A stretch of DNA of 64,000 nucleotides from Marivita sp051251565 (GTDB taxonomy: Bacteria; Pseudomonadota; Alphaproteobacteria; Rhodobacterales; Rhodobacteraceae), in NCBI RefSeq assembly GCF_051251565.1, contig NZ_JBPOFB010000008.1, positions 1 through 64,000 of the forward strand, read 5' to 3'. This document shows positions 8,494-16,755 of the stretch, piece after piece. The notes beneath the pieces are model-generated. The model was given only the letters and a program-made list of their open reading frames with translations. It ran no database searches and had not been told where the DNA came from. A program made the position numbers and the translations under genes. Position 1 is the first letter of the stretch, and every line of letters begins with the position of its first letter.

Positions 8494-9702
8494 ATGACCA
8501 CCGAACGCATCACCTTTCCCGGCCATTCCGGCGACACGCTGTCAGCACGGCTTGACCTGCCGGACGGTCCCCATCTGGCCACCGCCCTTTTTGCGCATTG
8601 CTTCACCTGTTCCAAGGACATTCCGGCGGCACGGCGGATCGCCGCACGTCTGTCCGGGATGGGGATTGCCGTGCTGCGGTTCGATTTTACCGGGCTGGGA
8701 CATTCCAAAGGTGAGTTTGCCAACACCACATTCACGTCGAATGTCGGCGACCTGCATGCGGCGGCGGCCTATCTGGCGACCCGCGGGATGGCCCCGACCA
8801 TGCTGATCGGGCATTCGCTGGGCGGGGCGGCGGTGTTGCGGGCGGCAGGCGATATGGCCGGGATCAAGGCAGTGGTCACCATCGGCGCTCCGTTTGACCC
8901 CGAACACGTCACCCATAATTTCGCCGACGCGCTGGACGACATCCAGACCCAGGGCAAGGCCGAGGTCGATCTTGGCGGCCGGCCTTTCACCATCGGCAAG
9001 GCGTTTGTCGAAGATGTGCAGGCACAGGCTTTGGCCCCGGCGATCAAGGGCCTAAAGGCCGCCCTGTTGGTCATGCACGCGCCGCGCGACAGCATTGTGG
9101 GGATCGAGAACGCCACCAATATCTTTGCCGCCGCCTTGCACCCCAAGAGCTTTGTAACGCTCGACGATGCCGACCACCTTGTCACACAGGCCAAAGACGC
9201 GGAATACGCCGCTGACGTGATCGCGGCTTGGGTGGGGCGCTATCTGCACCTGACTCCGCCTGCCCCACCCATCGGCGCGCCCGAGGGGATCGTGCGGGTG
9301 TCCGAGGCGGATGCCGCCGGGTTTTTGCAGGATGTGCAGGCCGGCCCGCATCACCTCTTGGCGGATGAACCGTTGGCCTATGGCGGCACCAATCGGGGGC
9401 CCTCGCCCTACGGGTTGCTTGCAGCGGGTCTGGGGGCCTGCACGTCCATGACCCTGCGCATGTACGCGCGGCGCAAAGGATGGCCGCTGGTCCATGTGTC
9501 GGTGGATGTGAGCCATGACAAGGTGCATGCCCAAGACGCGAACACGCCAACGGATGCCAATATCGACCTGTTCCGGCGTCGGATCACCGTGACCGGCGAT
9601 CTGGACACCGACCAGCGTCAGAAGCTTCTGGAGATCGCGGACAAATGCCCGGTCCACAAGACGCTGGAGGCCTCAAGCCGCGTGGAAACCGAACTGGTCT
9701 GA
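8494..9702 (+). CDS. alpha/beta hydrolase-OsmC fusion protein
   Basis: A 402-residue two-domain protein. Residues 1-250 are an alpha/beta hydrolase with the nucleophile elbow GHSLGG near residue 110 and a late Asp (HAPRDSIV) and His (DADHL). Residues 260-402 are an OsmC/Ohr-like domain with the two redox Cys in GACTSM and DKCPVH. Ohr/OsmC proteins reduce organic hydroperoxides with a thiol partner; the fused hydrolase may release lipid peroxides or act on esters, which is inference. It is divergent from the EEP gene and ends at a strong double hairpin. Confidence 0.9.
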   Translation: MTTERITFPGHSGDTLSARLDLPDGPHLATALFAHCFTCSKDIPAARRIAARLSGMGIAVLRFDFTGLGHSKGEFANTTFTSNVGDLHAAAAYLATRGMAPTMLIGHSLGGAAVLRAAGDMAGIKAVVTIGAPFDPEHVTHNFADALDDIQTQGKAEVDLGGRPFTIGKAFVEDVQAQALAPAIKGLKAALLVMHAPRDSIVGIENATNIFAAALHPKSFVTLDDADHLVTQAKDAEYAADVIAAWVGRYLHLTPPAPPIGAPEGIVRVSEADAAGFLQDVQAGPHHLLADEPLAYGGTNRGPSPYGLLAAGLGACTSMTLRMYARRKGWPLVHVSVDVSHDKVHAQDANTPTDANIDLFRRRITVTGDLDTDQRQKLLEIADKCPVHKTLEASSRVETELV

Positions 9703-9707
9703 GTTTG

Positions 9708-9754
9708 GCACCAAACGCGTCAACGCGTTTGGTGCAATCCGTTGACGGATTTTT
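9708..9754 (+). terminator. tandem hairpins after the OsmC fusion gene
   Basis: First a perfect 12-bp stem (GCACCAAACGCG, loop TCAA, CGCGTTTGGTGC, 9708-9735). Immediately after it is a 6-bp stem AATCCG-TTGA-CGGATT at 9736-9751 followed by TTT. The pair should stop transcription before the methyltransferase gene. Confidence 0.8.
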
Positions 9755-9762
9755 CGCGGTGC

Positions 9763-9790
9763 ATTCATAATGGTCTTGAGAATTATGAAT
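9763..9790. promoter_or_regulatory. candidate operator upstream of the homocysteine methyltransferase gene
   Basis: ATTCATAAT at 9763-9771 and ATTATGAAT at 9782-9790 form a perfect 9-bp inverted repeat with a 10-bp spacer. It is AT-rich in a GC-rich region and lies 60-90 bases before the start codon. ArsR-family SahR regulators are known to control methionine-cycle genes in proteobacteria; whether this is such a site is inference. Confidence 0.5.
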
Positions 9791-9849
9791 TTGTCTCATT
9801 CAGAGAAATCTGTCAGGCACAGCCCACTCTTTGGACACACAGGCCCGTC

Positions 9850-10866
9850 ATGACAAACCCGCTGCACGACCTTCTGAGCACCCGCGACTGGCTTTTGGCC
9901 GATGGCGCGACGGGCACCAACCTGTTCAACATGGGGCTTGAAAGCGGTGATCCGCCCGAGTTCTGGAACGAGACCAAACCCGACAACATCCGCGCGCTCT
10001 ATCGCGGCGCCGTCGAGGCGGGCAGCGACCTGTTCCTGACCAACACATTCGGGTCGAACGCGTCGCGGCTCAAACTGCACAATGCCGCCGATCGCGCGTT
10101 CGAGTTGTCCCGCATCGGGGCCGAGATCGCCCGCGAGATCGCCGATGCCGCAGACCGCACTGTGATCGTGGCGGGCTCCGTTGGCCCAACGGGCGAGATC
10201 ATGGAGCCAGTCGGCCCTTTGTCCCATGCCAGCGCGGTCGAGATGTTTCACGAACAGGCCGAGGGGCTCAAGGCCGGGGGCGCGGATGTGCTCTGGGTCG
10301 AGACGATCAGCGCCCCCGAAGAGTATCGCGCCGCCGCCGAAGCCTTTGCGCTGGCCGGCATGCCGTGGTGCGGCACGATGAGCTTTGACACCGCGGGCCG
10401 CACGATGATGGGCATGACCTCAGAGGCGATGGCCGAGATGGTGGACACCCTGCCGAACCCGCCATTGGCGTTTGGCGCAAATTGCGGGACCGGCGCGTCG
10501 GACCTGTTGCGCACCGTTCTGGGCTTTACCGCCACGGGCACGACGCGTGCGATTGTCGCCAAGGGCAATGCGGGCATTCCGAAATATGTCGACGGCCATA
10601 TCCATTATGATGGCACACCCGAGCTGATGGCACGCTACGCGGTGTTGGCGCGCGGTGCGGGCGCGACCATTATCGGCGGCTGTTGTGGCACCATGCCCCA
10701 CCATTTGCGCGCGATGCGCGAGGCGCTGGAAACCACGCCAAAGGGCGACGCCCCGACATTGGAGCAGATCGTGGATCAGATCGGTCCGTTCACCTCGGAC
10801 GGGGATGGCACCGGTGACCAAAGCGGCGCGCCCAAGCGTGAACGGCGCGGACGCCGTCGCGGCTGA
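9850..10866 (+). CDS. bmt: homocysteine S-methyltransferase (betaine-homocysteine methyltransferase-like; probable MetH-type homocysteine module)
   Basis: 338 residues forming one homocysteine-binding barrel. Signatures are DGATGTNLF near residue 20, FGANCGTG (first zinc Cys, about residue 215) and GGCCGT (paired zinc Cys, about residue 280). The C-terminal tail is short, basic and repetitive (KRERRGRRRG). Annotated relatives are called betaine-homocysteine methyltransferase, but genetics in the roseobacter Phaeobacter inhibens assigned a similar gene as the homocysteine part of a split B12-dependent methionine synthase. The corrinoid gene 214 bases downstream favours that role. I chose the ATG at 9850 because conservation starts there; the ribosome site is weak. 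Confidence 0.88.
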   Translation: MTNPLHDLLSTRDWLLADGATGTNLFNMGLESGDPPEFWNETKPDNIRALYRGAVEAGSDLFLTNTFGSNASRLKLHNAADRAFELSRIGAEIAREIADAADRTVIVAGSVGPTGEIMEPVGPLSHASAVEMFHEQAEGLKAGGADVLWVETISAPEEYRAAAEAFALAGMPWCGTMSFDTAGRTMMGMTSEAMAEMVDTLPNPPLAFGANCGTGASDLLRTVLGFTATGTTRAIVAKGNAGIPKYVDGHIHYDGTPELMARYAVLARGAGATIIGGCCGTMPHHLRAMREALETTPKGDAPTLEQIVDQIGPFTSDGDGTGDQSGAPKRERRGRRRG

Positions 10867-11079
10867 CATATCGGTCGCATCATGCACGCTGCCTCGATGC
10901 GCATGGTCCCTGATCACAGGACAGACACACGCCGGATGGCTGTTTTCCACCCCCTAAGGCATGCCGCGTCGGTTGCGTTCGCGCGCATGTCGGATTTCAC
11001 CAAGTGACCGGGTCAGAAAACGACCAAGACTCGAGAAAATCAATCATTGGCGGCATCGCCAGCGTCTGGAGTGACACAT

Positions 11080-11784
11080 ATGGCTGACGAAGAAGACGAT
11101 ATCATCCTTGCGGACCTGAACGATGATGAACTGGTCGAACAGATGTTCGATGACCTTTATGATGGTCTCAAGGAAGAGATCGAAGAATCGGTCAACATTC
11201 TTCTGGCACGCGGATGGCAGCCCTATGACGTTCTGACCAAGGCGCTTGTCGGTGGTATGACCATCGTCGGAAACGATTTCCGCGACGGTATCCTGTTTGT
11301 GCCCGAAGTGCTTTTGGCCGCCAACGCGATGAAGGGTGGCATGTTCATTCTCAAGCCGCTGTTGGCCGAAACCGGCGCCCCCCGCGTCGGCAAGATGGTG
11401 ATCGGCACCGTCAAAGGCGATATCCACGACATCGGCAAGAACCTTGTGTCGATGATGATGGAAGGCGCCGGGTTCGAAGTGGTCGATCTGGGCATCAACA
11501 ACCCTGTGGACAGCTATCTGGACGCAATCGAGGCCGAACAGCCCGATATCCTTGGCATGTCGGCGCTGTTGACGACCACGATGCCCTATATGAAGGTTGT
11601 GATCGACACGCTGATCGAAAAAGGCATTCGGGACGACTACATCGTTCTTGTGGGCGGTGCCCCCCTGAACGAGGAATTCGGCAAGGCCATTGGCGCAGAT
11701 GCCTATTGCCGGGATGCGGCCGTGGCGGTGGAAACGGCCAAAACCTTTGTCAGTCGCAAACACAATCAGCTTGCCGCAGGCTGA
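11080..11784 (+). CDS. methyltransferase-type corrinoid (B12-binding) protein
   Basis: 234 residues with the two-domain layout of MtbC/MetH cobalamin modules. A helical cap (about residues 1-90, with NILLARGWQPYDVLTKALVGGM) is followed by a Rossmann B12 domain. GDIHDIGKN near residue 115 is the DxHxxG motif whose His is the lower ligand of cobalt; GMSALLTTTMP and the VGGAPLN nucleotide loop follow. GGAG lies just before the ATG. It carries a methyl group between a donor protein and the neighbouring homocysteine methyltransferase (inference). No pterin-binding or reactivation domain is in this window, so those would be encoded elsewhere. Confidence 0.92.
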   Translation: MADEEDDIILADLNDDELVEQMFDDLYDGLKEEIEESVNILLARGWQPYDVLTKALVGGMTIVGNDFRDGILFVPEVLLAANAMKGGMFILKPLLAETGAPRVGKMVIGTVKGDIHDIGKNLVSMMMEGAGFEVVDLGINNPVDSYLDAIEAEQPDILGMSALLTTTMPYMKVVIDTLIEKGIRDDYIVLVGGAPLNEEFGKAIGADAYCRDAAVAVETAKTFVSRKHNQLAAG

Positions 11785-11808
11785 CTATACGCGAAATTGC
11801 CTTTTTTT

Positions 11809-11834
11809 GGCCCTGCTTCATCGCAGGGCCTTTT
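11809..11834 (+). terminator. terminator after the corrinoid protein gene
   Basis: GGCCCTGC, loop TTCATC, GCAGGGCC, then TTTT. The T-rich run CTTTTTTT on the left side could also serve the opposite strand. Readthrough or a separate promoter is needed for the next two genes. Confidence 0.75.
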
Positions 11835-11879
11835 CATATGGATCAAACTATCCCATATTTTGAGAACAAGGAGATCAAC

Positions 11880-12053
11880 ATGCCAGTGACCACCTTCGTC
11901 TCTATGATTTTGGCCGTGATCGCGGCCTCGGGCGTGACCGTTTGGGCGTTGGTCGAATTTGGCCTTCTCAAGGTATTGCCCGCCCTGATCGCTGTCGCGC
12001 TTGCGGCGCGCTGGGGATTGTCCCATGTGCCCGGCGATGACGAGCCTGCCTAA
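11880..12053 (+). CDS. small single-pass membrane protein
   Basis: 57 residues, mostly one or two hydrophobic stretches (about residues 5-25 and 28-42) with a short acidic tail ending DDEPA. An excellent ribosome site, AAGGAG, is 6 bases before the ATG, which strongly supports translation. I do not recognise the family. The DUF1638 gene starts inside its 3' end (17-base overlap), so the two are likely translationally coupled. Its place after the corrinoid gene suggests a role tied to methyl transfer or B12, but nothing in the sequence proves this. Confidence 0.7.
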   Translation: MPVTTFVSMILAVIAASGVTVWALVEFGLLKVLPALIAVALAARWGLSHVPGDDEPA

Positions 12054-12678
12054 CGACACCATCCTGACAGATGCGGGACTTGCGGCGCGCGGCGATGGCC
12101 GGGTGTTGATTGTGGCCTGTGGCGCACTTGCGCGCGAAATACTGGCCCTGCGTGACGCCAATCGCTGGGCGCATCTTGATCTGACCTGCCTGCCCGCAAT
12201 TTATCACAATCACCCCGAAAAAATTGTCGGGGCCGTGCGCGATGCCGTAACCCGCCACCGCGACGCGTATCAAAGCATCTTCATTGCCTATGGCGATTGC
12301 GGCACCGGCGGGTTGCTAGAGGCGGCCTGCGCCGAGATGGGTGTCGAGATGATCGCGGGGCCCCATTGTTACAGCTTTTTCGAAGGCAACACCGCCTTTG
12401 CCGCGCGTGACGAGATCACGGCGTTTTACCTGACCGATTTTCTGGCGCGCCAGTTCGATGCGTTTGTGTGGAAGCCGCTTGGCCTCGACCGGCATCCTGA
12501 GCTGCGAGACATGTATTTCGGGCATTACGAGACCTTGGTCTATCAGGCGCAGACAGATGATCCTGCGCTGACCGAATTGGCCAAGACCTGTGCCGACCGG
12601 CTGGGGCTCGCGTTCGAGCGGCGATTGACCGGCTACGGTGATCTTGAGACGCACATGCAGGGTTGGGCGACTGGCTGA
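12037..12678 (+). CDS. DUF1638 family protein
   Basis: 213 residues of the DUF1638 family. Visible features include VLIVACGALAREI near the N-terminus, LDLTCLPAIYHNHPEKI, an FIAYGDCGTGG loop and AGPHCYSFFEGN, which supply conserved Cys and His residues that could bind metal. DUF1638 genes often sit beside corrinoid methyltransferase systems in archaea and alphaproteobacteria, as here. Its biochemical role is not established to my knowledge. The start overlaps the end of the small membrane protein gene. Confidence 0.88.
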   Translation: MTSLPNDTILTDAGLAARGDGRVLIVACGALAREILALRDANRWAHLDLTCLPAIYHNHPEKIVGAVRDAVTRHRDAYQSIFIAYGDCGTGGLLEAACAEMGVEMIAGPHCYSFFEGNTAFAARDEITAFYLTDFLARQFDAFVWKPLGLDRHPELRDMYFGHYETLVYQAQTDDPALTELAKTCADRLGLAFERRLTGYGDLETHMQGWATG

Positions 12679-12698
12679 CGGGCGGTGCCAGTCATGCC

Positions 12699-14237
12699 TT
12701 ACTGCGACTGTTCGATCAAAAGTGTGGACACCGGCACCATGGACACGCTGGCCGCGCGGTCCTGCAAGCTCCAAAGCACCAGCGCCGACAACGTGTCCGG
12801 CGTCAGGCGGCCCAGCATGATGACTGCGCCGTCCTGACGGGCACGAAACGCCGCACCGTCGAGAAAGCGGCGTTTGGTGCGGGCGTCCTGCCCTTCGCCG
12901 TCAAAATCGCGCAGGATGCTGACGGACGGGACGTTCTCGCGCTGCGCAATTGCCTGTGCCGTGTTCAACCCGTTGGGCAGGAACACCAGACCGTGCCCGC
13001 TGTCGGCAGCAAAACGTGTGGCCTGTTCTGTCACCGCGCGCGAGGCTTGCAGCCCGCTGCCGGGCGCTTCGATCAGGGCAACGGTTTCGGCCAGCGCGGC
13101 AATCGCACCACCAAGGATTTGTTCCACATCCGTGGGCTGTGCCGCCTCGGGCAGATCAATGAGCGTGGCCACTTCATAGCCAAGCGCGCGATAGGCGGCC
13201 ATGCGGTCCGCAGCGTTGGGTTTGCCGGGATCGAGCGCGAAAGTCACCGGGAATGGGAAAGTGCCAAGCGTGTCGGGCCCAAGCGGCCCGGTGCCGTCGT
13301 CGATCATCACGATGGACATGCGCGGCAGCGACGGGTCGCTGTCTACGTCTGCTGCATAGCGTTCCAGCGGCGGTCGCGCATCAAGGGCGGGTGGCGCCTC
13401 TGCGGGCGCGGCGGTGTCTGCGTCGGCAGCTCCGCCGATGGATGGCAAGCGCGCGGAATTGCCCGGGTTGCGGTCGGCCAAGGAGGCTGCGGGGGTTCCG
13501 ATCTGCGGGCGCAGCGGCTCTGATGTGTCGTCATCAGAGTCATCTGCTGCGCCGATGTCCCCAGTATCGGGGATCAGGCGGCGGACCTGCGGGCGTTCGG
13601 CGTCTGGAGTGTCGTCTGTGGCTGTGGCCGCGTCTTCGGCAAGAGCCGCCCCGTTCGGATCAGCGACCACGGGCACGTCGGCTTGCGGTACCTGCTCGGG
13701 GGCTGGCGGTTGCGCCGGATCGGTCGAAACGTTTGGGTCGGTTTCGCTTTGCGGTGCGGTAAGTTCCGGGGCCACCGACGCGCTGGGTGCACTGTCGCCC
13801 GTTGGTGCCGGGGGCACCTCGGGCGCATCCGGTGCTTCTGGCGTAGCGAGCGCGGCTATCGTATCGCCCGCATCCGGCGCAGGACTAGGCGCAGCGGATG
13901 TGTCTGCCGCGACTGTGTCTTCGGGCGCGGCGGGTTCGGGCAAATCCGGGGTCTGCACCTCCGGGGCCGTCTCTGTGATCTCGGCAGGCTGCGCGATCGG
14001 CGCAGTCTCAAGCGCATCCGCATCGACAGGTTCGGGCGCGGTGATCTCTTGGGTGGGCTCAGGTATGGCGGCGCTATTTTGGGTGGCGGCGGTATCGTCC
14101 ACTGATTGGGAAACAGGCATTTCGGCTGTGCTTATCGGTGCATCCGTTTGGCCCGATGTCACCACGGATAGTGCACCCAACCCCCCCACTGACAGGACTG
14201 TGCCCCAGATGGCCCCTGACAAAAACCCTCTTGCCAT
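12699..14237 (-). CDS. divergent polysaccharide deacetylase family protein (YibQ-like, DUF610)
   Basis: 512 residues. An N-terminal membrane anchor (about residues 8-28) is followed by roughly 240 residues of low-complexity Ala/Pro/Thr/Asp/Glu-rich linker, then a C-terminal divergent deacetylase barrel (SIVMIDDGTGPLG, FALDPGKP, EVATLIDLP). The fold is therefore held in the periplasm on a long flexible tether, perhaps to reach peptidoglycan or envelope polysaccharide; substrate unknown. I start at the ATG 14237, with GAGGG about 8 bases upstream, rather than the TTG two codons earlier. It converges with DUF1638 and is divergent from trpG. Confidence 0.85.
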   Translation of the reverse strand: MARGFLSGAIWGTVLSVGGLGALSVVTSGQTDAPISTAEMPVSQSVDDTAATQNSAAIPEPTQEITAPEPVDADALETAPIAQPAEITETAPEVQTPDLPEPAAPEDTVAADTSAAPSPAPDAGDTIAALATPEAPDAPEVPPAPTGDSAPSASVAPELTAPQSETDPNVSTDPAQPPAPEQVPQADVPVVADPNGAALAEDAATATDDTPDAERPQVRRLIPDTGDIGAADDSDDDTSEPLRPQIGTPAASLADRNPGNSARLPSIGGAADADTAAPAEAPPALDARPPLERYAADVDSDPSLPRMSIVMIDDGTGPLGPDTLGTFPFPVTFALDPGKPNAADRMAAYRALGYEVATLIDLPEAAQPTDVEQILGGAIAALAETVALIEAPGSGLQASRAVTEQATRFAADSGHGLVFLPNGLNTAQAIAQRENVPSVSILRDFDGEGQDARTKRRFLDGAAFRARQDGAVIMLGRLTPDTLSALVLWSLQDRAASVSMVPVSTLLIEQSQ

Positions 14238-14388
14238 GCTCAATGCCCTCGCCTTGCCGTCTCACGTGTCCCCGGCATCTCGGTTGTGCCGGTTGACCCA
14301 CCCGCGCCCTTGACGCGCCTTGGTCTGCCTGCGCATGTATACCGCGATTGCGCCCCGCCCCGCCAGCCCCGAGATAGAAGAAACGCCT

Positions 14389-14970
14389 ATGTTGCTGCTC
14401 ATCGACAATTACGACAGTTTTACCTACAATCTAGTGCATTATCTGGGCGAGCTTGGCACGGACGTAAAGGTCGTGCGCAACGATGCCCTGACCGTACAAG
14501 ACGCCATGGGCATGCGCCCGGCGGGTATCTTGCTGTCCCCCGGCCCGTGCGACCCGGATCAGGCTGGAATTTGCCTTGCCCTGACAGCGGCGGCGGCCGA
14601 ATCCAAGACCCCGCTTATGGGGGTGTGTCTTGGTCATCAGACCTTGGGTCAGGCCTTTGGCGGTACGGTTGTGCGCCATTCCGAGATTGTGCACGGCAAG
14701 ATGGGCGTGATGCACCACGCGAACAAAGGCGTGTTTGCGGGCCTGCCCTCGCCGTTTGAGGCGACGCGCTATCATTCGCTGGTGGTGGACAAGGACAGCG
14801 TGCCAGACTGCCTTGAAGTGACAGCGTGGCTGGATGACGGCACAGTGATGGGACTGAGCCACCGCACACTGCCCATGCACGGTGTGCAATTCCACCCGGA
14901 ATCGATTGCCTCGGAACATGGGCACGCGCTTTTGCAGAATTTTGTAAACGATATGAAGGTGCCCGCATGA
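14389..14970 (+). CDS. trpG: anthranilate synthase component II (glutamine amidotransferase)
   Basis: Releases ammonia from glutamine for TrpE in the first step of tryptophan synthesis; some homologues are shared with 4-amino-4-deoxychorismate synthase. 193 residues. Class I amidotransferase triad: Cys80 in GVCLGHQ, with His and Glu in QFHPES near residue 170. The opening LLLIDNYDSFTYNLVHYL is typical. Its stop overlaps the trpD start (ATGA). trpE is not next to it in this window. Confidence 0.93.
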   Translation: MLLLIDNYDSFTYNLVHYLGELGTDVKVVRNDALTVQDAMGMRPAGILLSPGPCDPDQAGICLALTAAAAESKTPLMGVCLGHQTLGQAFGGTVVRHSEIVHGKMGVMHHANKGVFAGLPSPFEATRYHSLVVDKDSVPDCLEVTAWLDDGTVMGLSHRTLPMHGVQFHPESIASEHGHALLQNFVNDMKVPA

Positions 14971-15983
14971 GCGACGCGATGAAGCCCCTGATCTATGCCG
15001 CCTCGGAAGGCCCGCTGAGCCGGTCGCAGGCCGAACAGGCGTTTGAGATCCTGTTCGACGGCAAAGCTACACCCGCCCAGATCGGCGGTTTTCTGATGGC
15101 GTTGCGGGCGCGCGGCGAAGCGGTTTCGGAATACGCGGCGGCGGCGGCGGTGATGCGCGCCAAATGCACGCCGGTCAAAGCGCCCGAGGGCGCGATGGAC
15201 ATTGTCGGCACCGGCGGCGACGGCATGGGTACGCTCAACATTTCCACCGCGACAGCTTTTGTCGTGGCAGGCGCAGGTGTGCCGGTGGCCAAGCATGGCA
15301 ACCGCAACCTGTCGTCGAAATCAGGTGCTGCGGATGCGCTGACCGAGATGGGCATCAACGTGATGGTCGGCCCCGAGATCGTGGAACGCGCTCTGACTGA
15401 GGCTGGGATCGGGTTCATGATGGCCCCGATGCACCACCCGGCAATGAAGCATGTGATGCCGGTGCGGCAGGAATTGGGATCGAAGACGATCTTCAACATC
15501 CTTGGCCCGCTGACCAACCCCGCAGGTGTCAAACGGCAGCTGACCGGCGCTTTTGCGATCGACCTCATTTTCCCAATGGCGGAAACGCTCAAGGAATTGG
15601 GGTCCGAGAAAGCATGGCTGGTGCATGGCGGCGACGGGACCGACGAGATCTCGATCTCGGAGCCGACGCAGGTCGCCGTTCTGGAGGACGGCAAAATCCG
15701 CGGCCGCGAGGTACATCCCGAGGATGCGGGCCTGCCCGCCCATCCGTTCCGCGAGATCATGGGCGGCTCACCTGCCGAAAACGCACAGGCCTTCCGCGCC
15801 TTGCTGGACGGAGCCAAAACCGCCTACCGCGATGCAGTTCTGCTTAACGCGGCGGCGGCGCTGGTGGTGGCAGACAAGGTATCCGATCTGAAAACCGGGG
15901 CCGAAATGGCCGCAGAAAGCATCGACAGCGGCGCGGCCCGCGCGCGGGTTGCCGCCTTGGCGCGGATCACCCAGCAGACGTGA
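14967..15983 (+). CDS. trpD: anthranilate phosphoribosyltransferase
   Basis: Transfers phosphoribose from PRPP to anthranilate. 338 residues, normal length. The glycine-rich DIVGTGGDGMGTLNIST motif near residue 80 binds PRPP, and KHGNRNLSSKSGAADALTEMG near residue 110 is the family signature. It starts within the trpG stop codon, so translation is coupled. A 124-base gap carrying a dispersed repeat separates it from ung. Confidence 0.95.
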   Translation: MSDAMKPLIYAASEGPLSRSQAEQAFEILFDGKATPAQIGGFLMALRARGEAVSEYAAAAAVMRAKCTPVKAPEGAMDIVGTGGDGMGTLNISTATAFVVAGAGVPVAKHGNRNLSSKSGAADALTEMGINVMVGPEIVERALTEAGIGFMMAPMHHPAMKHVMPVRQELGSKTIFNILGPLTNPAGVKRQLTGAFAIDLIFPMAETLKELGSEKAWLVHGGDGTDEISISEPTQVAVLEDGKIRGREVHPEDAGLPAHPFREIMGGSPAENAQAFRALLDGAKTAYRDAVLLNAAAALVVADKVSDLKTGAEMAAESIDSGAARARVAALARITQQT

Positions 15984-16027
15984 GACATGGGTTTCGCGGA
16001 GTGGGCGACGCGTCGACGCATCGCAGA

Positions 16028-16092
16028 TTTTCCGATAACGGAAAACCCTTGGGCGCTGCCCCAGACCCCCGGATATTTTTGAACCAGAGAAG
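16028..16092 (+). repeat. dispersed intergenic element, copy 1
   Basis: Starts with a perfect 7-bp hairpin TTTTCCG-ATAA-CGGAAAA (16028-16045), followed by GGGCGCTGCC at 16051, then CCCCCGGATATTTTTGAA at about 16066 and CAGAGAAG. The same order of blocks recurs at 42665-42742 and, inverted, at 43303-43375. Confidence 0.65.
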
Positions 16093-16107
16093 CGGGGGGC
16101 GTGCGCC

Positions 16108-16755
16108 ATGTTGAGACCCCCTGCGGCTTGGGAGCATTTGCCGTTCTTTACGGACGTGTTTCCCGGGATCTGCACGGCTTTGGCAGCAGAGACCCGCGCC
16201 GTGTTGCCACCTGAGGCGCAGGTCTTTGCAGCGCTTGACGCCTGCGCGCCCAATGCTGTGCAGGTGGTTATTTTGGGCCAGGATCCGTATCCGACCCCCG
16301 GACATGCCCACGGGCTTGCCTTTTCAGCGGATGCAGATGTGAGACCCTTGCCGCGCTCTTTGGGCAATATTTTCCAAGAGATGCGCGCCGATCTTGGCAC
16401 CTGCCCACCGCATGGGGATTTGCATTTCTGGGCGGATCAGGGCGTGCTGCTTTTGAACGATGTGTTGACGGTGCCTGCCGGGGATGCGCGCGGGCACCGC
16501 CGGCTTGGCTGGCAAAAACTGGTGCCGCAGGTGCTTGGGGCGGTGTCGGACAGACCGCGTGCCTTTGTGCTTTGGGGCAATGATGCGCGCGCCCATGCGC
16601 CGTTGCTTGAGGGGTTTGGGCATTTGGTGGTGCAAAGCGCCCATCCGTCGCCGCTATCGGCGCGGCGCGGGTTTTTCGGGTCGCGCCCCTTTTCCACCGT
16701 GAACGCTTGGCTTAGACAGCATGGACATGCCCCGATCAATTGGACCACGCCATGA
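16108..16755 (+). CDS. ung: uracil-DNA glycosylase, family 1
   Basis: Removes uracil from DNA to start base-excision repair. 215 residues, near the usual length. GQDPYPTPGHAHGLAFS near residue 55 holds the catalytic Asp of the water-activating loop, and SAHPSPLSARRGF near residue 180 is the DNA-intercalation loop with the second catalytic His. Its stop codon overlaps the trpC start by four bases, so a DNA-repair gene is embedded in the trp-moa operon. Confidence 0.94.
   Translation: MLRPPAAWEHLPFFTDVFPGICTALAAETRAVLPPEAQVFAALDACAPNAVQVVILGQDPYPTPGHAHGLAFSADADVRPLPRSLGNIFQEMRADLGTCPPHGDLHFWADQGVLLLNDVLTVPAGDARGHRRLGWQKLVPQVLGAVSDRPRAFVLWGNDARAHAPLLEGFGHLVVQSAHPSPLSARRGFFGSRPFSTVNAWLRQHGHAPINWTTP

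Noticed and set aside
10897..11007. 36-codon open frame between the methyltransferase and corrinoid genes
   Set aside because: No ribosome site and no conserved features; probably chance, although it sits in an interesting intergenic gap.
9703..11079. Cobalamin or SAM riboswitch before the methyltransferase or corrinoid gene
   Set aside because: I looked for the B12-box and SAM-II/SAM-SAH core elements and did not see them; only the protein-type palindrome is evident.
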